Below, in pieces: positions 1-5,469 of a DNA stretch of 6,976 nucleotides (positions within the stretch are counted from its first letter, which is position 1; every line of letters starts with the position of its first letter). Below the pieces are notes generated by a model. The model was not told the origin of the DNA and did no database searches. It saw nothing but the letters and a program-made list of their open reading frames with translations. The stretch spans positions 1 to 6,976 of the forward strand of contig JAUNHO010000040.1 of NCBI GenBank assembly GCA_030523905.1. The letters run 5' to 3'. Both the position numbers and the translations under genes were made by a program. This DNA is from Bergeyella zoohelcum (GTDB lineage: Bacteria; Bacteroidota; Bacteroidia; Flavobacteriales; Weeksellaceae).

Positions 1-121
1 GGATACGGAGAAAGTTTTCCCTTGCGTATTCCCTTGCTTGATGAGTTTTCCTGCCAAATCAAAAATAGAAATACTAGCCTCTTTTTCAGATGAAACTCTG
101 ATGAAATCGGTGGCAGGGTTT
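1..121 (-). repeat. Direct repeat copy A: sorting-domain coding DNA shared with the neighbouring gene
   Basis: These bases align without gaps to 1186-1306 at a constant offset of 1185, with about six mismatches in the first 120 bases. They encode the T9SS sorting domain from about PNPATDF to KTFSVS. Similarity stops abruptly on the N-terminal side, where the two proteins become unrelated. The repeat probably continues left of the window. Confidence 0.9.
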
Positions 122-1032
122 GGGGAAATTTCAAAAATAGTCTTACCAAAATTTTCTACTTTTAGGGTACAATCTATAATTTCTACCGAAGAAGGGAGGT
201 TGGTAGGAAGCGTATCATCGCAGTCTCTGAAAATTTTAGCAAAGTCTGGATTATTGGTAATATTGATGAGGGTAATTGTATTTTTAGTTCCGTCCTTGAA
301 ATTTAGTTCCTTTAATTGATTGTCATTGAGTAACAGAGACTTAAGTGCAGGATTATTCTTGATGGTCAGTTCTTTTAGTTGATTTTCGCTAACAGACATC
401 CAATTTAGTTTAGTAAGATTGCTAATATCCAGTGACTGAATGAGATTACCAGTTATATGAAGCCTTACCAATTCGGTATTTGTAGCAAGAGATAGTGTAG
501 AAACTTTATTTCTTACGAAAAATAAACGCTGAATTTTTGGTAAATATTCAGTTGGGATATTGGTAAGAAGGTTATCGTTTGCATATAAAGTGTTGATATT
601 ATTGTCTGGGTGCAATAATAATTCTGTAATACTATTATTATTAAGTTCTACATTTTTTAGTGCAGGGAGTTGGCTCAAATCCAAAGTTCCTGTGAGTGTG
701 TTGTCTCTTAAATTGAGGGTTTCTAACTTTGTGTTTTTAGATAAATCAATGGAAGAGATAGCGTTACGCCCTAGGTTAAGTTCCTTGATATTTACGAAGG
801 CTTCTATCCCTTTTGCACTGGTGAATTTTCTACTTGGCGAAGAAAAATTGGTGGTGATTCTTATTGCCGTTGCACTTTGAGCTTCTTCCAATGAAATTTC
901 GCCATCTTTGTTGGCATCAAGGGTTGGATAAGTTTTGAGGATTGATGCCTTGAGGTCTGCGTCTTCAAATTCTACATTCTGAGCAAAAGCGAATGACGAT
1001 GAAAGTAATAAAATACTAAATAAATGTTTCAT
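1..1032 (-). CDS. Secreted leucine-rich-repeat protein with EF-hand-like loop and T9SS type A sorting domain (C-terminus cut by window)
   Basis: The frame is open from the ATG at 1032 to base 1 (344 codons, no stop), so the C-terminus lies outside the window. Residues 1-17 form a signal peptide with likely cleavage FAFA|QN. Residues 39-50 (DANKDGEISLEE) match a 12-residue EF-hand loop with D, N, D, E, S and E at positions 1, 3, 5, 7, 9 and 12, suggesting calcium binding. Residues about 82-265 are irregular leucine-rich repeats of the L..L.L..N.L kind (LNLGRNAI, LNLRDNTL, LLLNDNQL), usually a binding surface. Cys271 and Cys288 could form a disulfide closing the repeat stack. From residue 303 (SPNPATDFIRVSSEKE) a T9SS type A sorting domain begins; by comparison with the upstream gene about 25 residues are missing. 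It therefore should cross the outer membrane by T9SS and stay at the surface or be released. The start has an A-rich leader. The ligand is unknown. It lies 75 nt behind the previous gene, across a strong hairpin, so it may be a separate unit. Confidence 0.9.
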   Translation of the reverse strand, partial: MKHLFSILLLSSSFAFAQNVEFEDADLKASILKTYPTLDANKDGEISLEEAQSATAIRITTNFSSPSRKFTSAKGIEAFVNIKELNLGRNAISSIDLSKNTKLETLNLRDNTLTGTLDLSQLPALKNVELNNNSITELLLHPDNNINTLYANDNLLTNIPTEYLPKIQRLFFVRNKVSTLSLATNTELVRLHITGNLIQSLDISNLTKLNWMSVSENQLKELTIKNNPALKSLLLNDNQLKELNFKDGTKNTITLINITNNPDFAKIFRDCDDTLPTNLPSSVEIIDCTLKVENFGKTIFEISPNPATDFIRVSSEKEASISIFDLAGKLIKQGNTQGKTFSVS

Positions 1033-1056
1033 TTTTTTGTTTTGATGAGTTAAAGG

Positions 1057-1089
1057 CCTTGCCAAAGTTTTGCTGTTGCTTTGGCAAGG
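1057..1089 (-). terminator. Perfect 11-bp hairpin between two T9SS-protein genes, probable terminator
   Basis: CCTTGCCAAAG (1057-1067) and CTTTGGCAAGG (1079-1089) are exact reverse complements around an 11-nt loop. The hairpin starts 18 nt after the stop codon of the 1108-2691 gene and ends 24 nt before the start of the LRR gene, so a terminator for the former is the natural reading. The T-rich run is better on the plus-strand side (TTTTATTG after 1089); on the minus strand only CCTTTAAC follows. It may therefore act poorly as an intrinsic terminator in the gene direction, act in both directions, or protect the 3' end of the mRNA. Confidence 0.6.
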
Positions 1090-1107
1090 TTTTATTGATG
1101 ATTTTTG

Positions 1108-2691
1108 TTATTTAATGATGAGTTTAGAAGTCTGTACTTGTCCATCAGCTTCTACTTTTAGTAGGTATAGACCTTTTGGTAATGCGGATACGGAGAAAGT
1201 TTTCCCTTGCGTATTGCCTTGCTTGATGAGTTTTCCAGTTAAATCAAAAATAGAAATACTTGCCTCTTTTTCAGATGAAACTCTGATGAAATCCGTGGCA
1301 GGGTTCGGATAGACTTTGAATGCGGACTTGGCTACATCATTCACAGATAGACCAGCTACCACTATTTCTATCTCTTTGGAAACGAGTTTTCCGTTGGAGT
1401 TGAAAGTTACTTTTATCTTTGCAGTTCCATTTTTAGTAGGCGTGATGACGAGTTCATCGGTTGAATTGATGTTTGCTGTTATGGTATCTCCGCTCAATAC
1501 CTCCACGGATTTCACTATGGCAGCCGAAAGGTTGTCGGTATCGGTAGCCATTGTTTTTAGGTCAATGGTAGTTTCTTCTTTGATGGTATATTGGCTCTGC
1601 AACTGGTCTGAAACCACAGGAGCGTCATTGTCTGGGAAGATGGGCATAGCAGGAAACCAATAATGCTCTTTCAGCTGATGTGTAGAGATAAGATTTCCGC
1701 TGTTATCTAGTTTATAAACCCAGTTTATAGGTTCATAGCCCTTTGCAACATTAGCGATGATTTCATCGGTTTTAGGGTTTATTCTTATCCCAGCTCCGTA
1801 GAATTGAAGGGCAGAATCGCTCAAAGTATAGATGGTAGCAAACTCGTTTTTGTCTATATCATACTTGATGATTTGCGTACCTGTACTCCACTCACCATTA
1901 TTGGTAAGATAAAGCACATTGTTTTGGTTACTTGCACAGAAAGACCCTGCATTCCACGCTCCCCAGCTACCTCTTACCTTGATGCCAGTAGGATAGCTGA
2001 TACTTTGTGCCACTTCCAAAGTATATTGGTTGATTTGCTCCATTGTATCCTCTTTCGCCAACCAAATATCGCCAGATTTGGACTGGGCAACTCTGGTATA
2101 ATTTCCGCTAAAAGTCTTGATAACGGCATCGGTTTCAGGGTTTATGACCAAGATACCACCGCTTTGCATTACGGCAAAAACATATTTTGCACCTCTTATC
2201 ATATTGCCAACTTGCCCTTTATTAAGGCTTTCAGCGATACTATTGCCAATGGTTTGGTTTTTAATATCATAGACTAAAATACCTTCGCTAGTACCGATGT
2301 AGCCTTTATCTGCGGAAACGCCCACGAAACTCCTTCCTTCTCCGAGTGTAGAAAGGGTATCAAAATCGGTGGTTCTCACCAATGTAGAGGCATTGGCAAC
2401 GGTGAATCTTCCGCTGTGGGAATCCTTTTTCCCTGGTTGTTTGCTGAGGAAAAAGAACTGGTCGCCGTAGATGGCTCCAAACTGGGTGGTAGTCCCCAAG
2501 GTAGTTCCGCCATTTTGCTGTTGGAAGACATTGTAGGTAAAGTTTCCGCTGTTGTCAAGGAAATTCAGTGAGCTGTCGAAAGTTCCCCATTGGTCTTCGT
2601 TGAGGATAAATACTCCGTTGGAGAAATCCTGTGCGTTCAGCCCCAAGCCTAATGATAGTAAGGCTGCTAAAAAATACTTTTTCTTTGTCAT
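1108..2691 (-). CDS. Secreted DUF5074-like beta-propeller protein with Ig-like domain and T9SS type A sorting domain
   Basis: A complete 527-residue protein. Residues 1-20 are a signal peptide with likely cleavage LNA|QDF and no lipobox. Residues about 22-350 show propeller-type repeats (GVFILNEDQWG, SADKGYIGTSEGILVYD, GGILVINPETDAVIKTF, SGDIWLAKED, NNVLYLTNNG) ending in HYWFPAMPIFPDN, a pattern I associate with DUF5074 surface proteins. Residues about 357-446 look like an Ig or cadherin-like beta domain. Residues 457-527 are a T9SS type A sorting domain (YPNPATDF, IFDLTGKLIKQG, LPKGLYLLKVEADG, SKLIIK). The product should be exported by Sec, then by T9SS, and be held at the cell surface. Propellers of this family in Bacteroidota often sit beside BtuB/BtuG-type receptors, as here, so a capture role for the same ligand is inferred, not shown. 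It is 384 nt behind the previous gene and may have its own promoter. The start at 2691 has an AT-rich leader and gives a good signal peptide. Confidence 0.93.
   Translation of the reverse strand: MTKKKYFLAALLSLGLGLNAQDFSNGVFILNEDQWGTFDSSLNFLDNSGNFTYNVFQQQNGGTTLGTTTQFGAIYGDQFFFLSKQPGKKDSHSGRFTVANASTLVRTTDFDTLSTLGEGRSFVGVSADKGYIGTSEGILVYDIKNQTIGNSIAESLNKGQVGNMIRGAKYVFAVMQSGGILVINPETDAVIKTFSGNYTRVAQSKSGDIWLAKEDTMEQINQYTLEVAQSISYPTGIKVRGSWGAWNAGSFCASNQNNVLYLTNNGEWSTGTQIIKYDIDKNEFATIYTLSDSALQFYGAGIRINPKTDEIIANVAKGYEPINWVYKLDNSGNLISTHQLKEHYWFPAMPIFPDNDAPVVSDQLQSQYTIKEETTIDLKTMATDTDNLSAAIVKSVEVLSGDTITANINSTDELVITPTKNGTAKIKVTFNSNGKLVSKEIEIVVAGLSVNDVAKSAFKVYPNPATDFIRVSSEKEASISIFDLTGKLIKQGNTQGKTFSVSALPKGLYLLKVEADGQVQTSKLIIK
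1186..1306 (-). repeat. Direct repeat copy B: sorting-domain coding DNA shared with the LRR gene
   Basis: Second copy of the 1-121 repeat, inside the 3' part of the propeller gene (residues about 462-501). Differences include one G/C change in the run around 1216, three changes in the codons giving DLTG here and DLAG in the other copy, and single changes near 1260 and 1294. Only one residue differs between the two copies from PNPATDF to FSVS. Confidence 0.9.
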
Positions 2692-2761
2692 AAGAATATT
2701 AATTTAATAAAATTTTATCTATTTTGTTGATGATTTAATAATTTGCTTTTTGTTTTATTCC

Positions 2762-2805
2762 TTCGGTGTTTCTTCGGTGAAGGTTCGGTCATTCTTCGGT
2801 GAAAC
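2762..2805. repeat. Four tandem 11-bp TTCGGTG-type units
   Basis: TTCGGTG or TTCGGTC begins at 2762, 2773, 2784 and 2795, an exact 11-bp step, and a decayed fifth unit (TCCGATT) follows at 2806. The four spacer tails differ (TTTC, AAGG, ATTC, AAAC). On the minus strand the units read CACCGAA and lie about 70-115 bp upstream of the ATG at 2691. The step is close to one helical turn, so one protein could bind all units on one face of the DNA; it could equally be a dispersed simple repeat. Confidence 0.8.
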
Positions 2806-2845
2806 TCCGATTTAATAATGATAATAAAAATAGGTTTTTAATAAT

Positions 2846-2871
2846 GTTCTTTTGTCTTAACACAAAAGAAC
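2846..2871 (-). terminator. Perfect 10-bp hairpin, possible terminator of the upstream three-gene unit
   Basis: GTTCTTTTGT (2846-2855) and ACAAAAGAAC (2862-2871) are exact reverse complements around a 6-nt loop CTTAAC. It lies 205 nt past the stop codon at 3076, next to the long inverted repeat, and may be one end of the same element. In the minus direction ATTATTAAAAACC follows, not a clean T-run, so the terminator function is uncertain while the hairpin itself is clear. Confidence 0.45.
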
Positions 2872-2882
2872 CAAAAAGTCAA

Positions 2883-3018
2883 GGCTTGGAAACTCGTTGT
2901 GAAAATCTAACTTGAAAATCTAAAATTGTCCAAACTTGCTTCACTTCGTTTCGCTTCAAACAAGGACAATTTCTGACGATTTTCTGCGTTGATTTTCTAA
3001 AACTGCGTTTCCTATGCC
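2883..3018. repeat. Long imperfect inverted repeat, about 136 bp, possible dispersed element
   Basis: Matching blocks from outside in: GGC (2883-2885) with GCC (3016-3018); GGAAAC (2888-2893) with GTTTCC (3007-3012); GAAAATC (2901-2907) with GATTTTC (2991-2997); GAAAATC (2914-2920) with GATTTTC (2978-2984); AAATTGTCC (2923-2931) with GGACAATTT (2964-2972). The two GAAAATC copies are 13 nt apart in both arms. The centre (2932-2963) is a loop containing CTTCACTTCGTTTCGCTTC. It lies between genes, so it may be a mobile non-autonomous repeat, an RNA structure in the tail of the upstream message, or both. Confidence 0.75.
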
Positions 3019-3045
3019 GTTTTTTCGATATGCTAAAACCAATTT

Positions 3046-3080
3046 CTAATAAACTAATCTCTAATCCCTAATAAACTAAT
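3046..3080. repeat. Five CTAAT units overlapping the stop codon of the upstream gene
   Basis: CTAAT starts at 3046, 3054, 3061, 3068 and 3076, steps of 8, 7, 7 and 8. A 13-base block CTAATAAACTAAT occurs twice (3046-3058 and 3068-3080). The last unit supplies the stop codon (TAG on the minus strand, 3078-3076) of the lipoprotein gene. Confidence 0.8.
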
Positions 3081-4248
3081 TTTCAATCTCATATGCTCCT
3101 ACGACTTCGGTGGAGATTTCGCCTAGCCAGCCTGCTTCTTGGTTGGTAGCGGTATAGACTTTCACGAAATCTATCCCTGGGAGTTTTACGGCGTTTCCGT
3201 TTTTATCCACAGCCCAGTCAATGTCTATATTAGAAGCAGAATCGTTATTTGGGGCGTTATCCACATAGCCGTATGAGTAGGATTTTCCCTGCCAATACGG
3301 AGCGTCTTCTGTGCCTGTATTGGTGTAATTATTGGCTAATTTAGTACCTGTAAAACTGATTTTTTCATTGGTAATCCAAAGTGGATAATAGCTTTGCAAG
3401 TGGTAGGCGTTTTTGGTTTTATAGCCAGTTTGTCCCTGATTGTCCTCCCATTTTATGTATTCCACATCGGTTTGCCAAGGCAGAGACCCCTTTACGGCGG
3501 TTTTATTTTCATTCGGTTTGTGGTAGGTTATGGTGTAGTTTTTTATGGTTTGTGGCTGTTGGTATTCGCTTCCTGCAATTTCGTACCACTCGTCATCTGG
3601 CAGTCCGTTTCTGTTTTTATCAAAAGCTACGAGTACTATACCAGGTTCGCTACCGCCACTAAAAGTATTTCCTAATATTTTGATTTCCTGATGATTATCT
3701 CTACGAATAATGGTATGGTCAAACCCAAAAACGACATACCCACCGAAGCCTCCCAAACTGATAAGCGAAGGATTTTCGCCCACGATGGCACTGGCTTTTT
3801 GTATCATTTGGGTATTGGTATCGCCTGTTTCCCAGAGTGGTAGTTTATTGATAAATTGCCCCACAGCAGGGGAAAAATCATAGACCTTACTGATGTATTT
3901 AGAATAGGGTTGAGGTTCTTTATATATGTTGATAATCAGTGTTTTATCAATAAGGTTGCCATCTTGATTGCCTTTTACTTTTAGGGTAAATTTACCTGCG
4001 TAAGGCGAGATAAAATAGTACTCTTTGGCAGAGAAACGAATGGAATCCTCCGCCGAATTTTTCTTTGAAAGTACCCATTCCCAGTCGGTAGTTGGGTTAT
4101 CTGAAACGATGATAGGAATGATTTTTCTCCTATTGGCAAAATACTCGTTTTGTAGTTCCGTATTGGGCGTATCTTCCGTTTTATCAAGGGTACAAGCCAC
4201 CAATGATATAGCCGAAATAATGAGTAATGAATATTGTTTGAATGTCAT
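3076..4248 (-). CDS. Surface lipoprotein with PKD-like N-terminal part and conserved domain of unknown function, BtuB/BtuG-locus type
   Basis: A complete 390-residue protein. A lipoprotein signal ends at LVAC with Cys19; the acidic stretch after it (TLDKTEDTPNTE) fits the charged signals that send Bacteroidota lipoproteins to the cell surface. Residues about 45-110 resemble a PKD or Ig-like domain (DWEWVLS, YYFISPYAGKFTLKVKG). After the linker YDFSPAVGQFINKLPLW (123-139) comes a domain with SLGGFGGYVVFGFDHTI (164-180), a D-rich loop DKNRNGLPDDEWYEI (210-224) that resembles calcium-binding loops, and an aromatic-rich C-terminal half (YYPLWI, YWQGKSYSYGYVDNAPNN, IDIDWAVD, GIDFVKVYTATNQ). I know this arrangement as 'cell surface protein' genes beside BtuB/BtuG-like pairs, but not a proven reaction. 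It follows the propeller lipoprotein gene by 39 nt and should be co-transcribed with it. A role as an accessory ligand-binding lipoprotein, comparable to BtuH in Bacteroides, is inference only. Start: A-rich leader and a good signal peptide. Confidence 0.88.
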   Translation of the reverse strand: MTFKQYSLLIISAISLVACTLDKTEDTPNTELQNEYFANRRKIIPIIVSDNPTTDWEWVLSKKNSAEDSIRFSAKEYYFISPYAGKFTLKVKGNQDGNLIDKTLIINIYKEPQPYSKYISKVYDFSPAVGQFINKLPLWETGDTNTQMIQKASAIVGENPSLISLGGFGGYVVFGFDHTIIRRDNHQEIKILGNTFSGGSEPGIVLVAFDKNRNGLPDDEWYEIAGSEYQQPQTIKNYTITYHKPNENKTAVKGSLPWQTDVEYIKWEDNQGQTGYKTKNAYHLQSYYPLWITNEKISFTGTKLANNYTNTGTEDAPYWQGKSYSYGYVDNAPNNDSASNIDIDWAVDKNGNAVKLPGIDFVKVYTATNQEAGWLGEISTEVVGAYEIEN

Positions 4249-4265
4249 ATCTTTTATTTTTTTAT

Positions 4266-4284
4266 GGGTTAATGTTATTAACCC
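4266..4284 (-). promoter_or_regulatory. Perfect 8-bp hairpin with 3-nt loop in the intergenic gap
   Basis: GGGTTAAT (4266-4273) and ATTAACCC (4277-4284) are exact reverse complements around GTT. It lies 3 nt after the stop codon of the propeller lipoprotein gene, which is a tandem TAG TAG, and 17 nt before the start of the next gene. With no T-run it is unlikely to end transcription fully. Partial attenuation, mRNA processing or influence on ribosome loading are possible. Confidence 0.5.
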
Positions 4285-4287
4285 CTA

Positions 4288-5454
4288 CTAATCTTCTAAC
4301 CACGCAAAATGTGCAGGAATATCGCCTGTGGTGGCTTTCCATTTTAGTGTTCCGCTATTGTTGAAGCAAAACAATTCGCCTGGGGAAACATAGTTTTTGG
4401 CATCGGCAATGAAAATATCACCATTGCTAGGGTTGATGGTTATTCCATAAGGTATTTTTATCTGTTTTTTTATCTCATCACTGAATAGATTTCTGGTGAT
4501 AACTTCTTGATTATTAATATTTAATATTCCAAATTCTGATGAACTTCCAGCCGCCGACCAAATATAGGAATAGTAATAAACGCTATCGCCATAGAATGCG
4601 AAATTGGATAAAGCCGTACCGATTTCCTTTTCTACGCTATCCGTTTTCGGGTTGATGATGAAGGTTTTCGGTGGGATATTTCCGTAGTTGCCGCGTGTGG
4701 TTACCCAGAGCATTTCATTTTTGTCTTTTCGTACTTTTGCGAGGTTGGTTTCTACTTCTATTCGCTTGATTTCCAGAAAGGTATCAAGGTCTATTACGGA
4801 GAGTGTATTGTCATAATTCGGTGCTCGGTAGCCCCCAGAGTTAGCGACATAGAGTTTGTTCCCCACGATTTCCAGTTCCTCTGGTTGGTAGCCTACTTCT
4901 GCCTTTCCTACGACTTGCAAACTGCTGAGGTCTATCTTTGCCACAAAGCCTTTTTGGGAGTAATTCGGATTGAGTTCTACCGCTCCTGCAAACGAACTCA
5001 CATAGGCGTAATTGCCTTGAAATGTGATGTTTCTACAATTTGGTACTTTCACAGAGCCGATGTGTTTGCCCGTTTCGGCATCCATCACTTCTACATAATT
5101 AGACAGGTTGATGACGGCGTAAAGCCTACCTTTATAAATCTCAATATCATTGCCCACATCGCCTAGATTTTGCACCATTTCAGGGTTTTGCTGGGTGTAG
5201 AAATCTTGGGTGAATTGCCCAGTACGGTAGCTGAAAAAACTAAGCGAAGCCTTGTTGCTCCCCATATTGCCCTCGTTGAGGAGATAAAGTCCCTTTGTAG
5301 AGATTTGATTATCAGGTTCTTGTAAGGTATAAGTTTCAGAATCATAGTTGATGTAATCATAAATTTCTCGGCAAGACACCACAAGCCATAGGACAAGAGC
5401 CAACAGCCATAATGCTTTGTTTTTTAGTGGGTTATATAGGTGATTAAGATTCAT
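4288..5454 (-). CDS. YncE/DUF5074-like beta-propeller surface lipoprotein, BtuG-like
   Basis: A complete 388-residue protein. Residues 12-27 are hydrophobic and end in a lipobox (LVVSC, Cys28), so it is a lipoprotein, probably on the outer leaflet of the outer membrane. Propeller-type repeats run from residue 53 to the end: TKGLYLLNEGNMGSNKASLSFF, GNDIEIYKGRLYAVINLSNYVEVMDAETGK, YQPEELEIVGNKLYVANSGG, NTLSVIDLDTFLEIKRI, KNEMLWVTTRGNYG, TFIINPKTDSVEKEI, IPYGITINPSNGDIFIADAKNYVSPGELFCF, then HFAWLED. This pattern and length fit the seven-bladed BtuG type. In Bacteroides, BtuG binds vitamin B12 very tightly and caps the BtuB transporter. The gene starts 15 nt after the receptor gene, the expected BtuB-BtuG pairing, so capture of a corrinoid for that receptor is the best inference. 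Binding residues cannot be assigned by reading alone. If the receptor is truly broken, this protein may serve another copy. The ATG at 5454 is preceded by an A-rich leader. Confidence 0.88.
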   Translation of the reverse strand: MNLNHLYNPLKNKALWLLALVLWLVVSCREIYDYINYDSETYTLQEPDNQISTKGLYLLNEGNMGSNKASLSFFSYRTGQFTQDFYTQQNPEMVQNLGDVGNDIEIYKGRLYAVINLSNYVEVMDAETGKHIGSVKVPNCRNITFQGNYAYVSSFAGAVELNPNYSQKGFVAKIDLSSLQVVGKAEVGYQPEELEIVGNKLYVANSGGYRAPNYDNTLSVIDLDTFLEIKRIEVETNLAKVRKDKNEMLWVTTRGNYGNIPPKTFIINPKTDSVEKEIGTALSNFAFYGDSVYYYSYIWSAAGSSSEFGILNINNQEVITRNLFSDEIKKQIKIPYGITINPSNGDIFIADAKNYVSPGELFCFNNSGTLKWKATTGDIPAHFAWLED

Positions 5455-5469
5455 TATTTTGTGAATGGA

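Larger units (their letters stand above)
2692..3075. other. 384-nt intergenic region, no gene, rich in repeats and hairpins
   Basis: No credible coding frame is seen on either strand. From left to right it holds an AT-rich leader for the propeller gene (2692-2760), an 11-bp-period array (2762-2805), an AT-rich spacer with repeated TTTAATAAT (2734, 2811 and 2837), a 10-bp hairpin (2846-2871), a long imperfect inverted repeat (2883-3018) and CTAAT units running into the upstream stop codon (3046-3080). A promoter for the 1108-2691 gene is expected somewhere here, but I find no full match to the Bacteroidota -7 box TAnnTTTG on the minus strand. Confidence 0.85.

Noticed and set aside
1063..1070. 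Possible -7 promoter box (AAACTTTG on the minus strand) for the LRR gene
   Set aside because: One mismatch to TAnnTTTG, buried in the hairpin, and the nearest TTG is only about 14 nt upstream, too close for the usual spacing.
1804..2277. Plus-strand 157-residue open frame
   Set aside because: It lies wholly opposite the well-supported propeller gene, has no recognisable domain or signal, and is a shadow of that gene. The same holds for the other plus-strand frames in the window.
2692..3075. Cobalamin riboswitch in the intergenic region
   Set aside because: I see no B12-box-like conserved core, and the structures present are explained by repeats. A riboswitch, if any, is expected upstream of the receptor, outside the window.
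2846..3080. CRISPR array
   Set aside because: The repeats are short, inverted or spaced by only a few bases, with no regular repeat-spacer pattern and no cas genes nearby.
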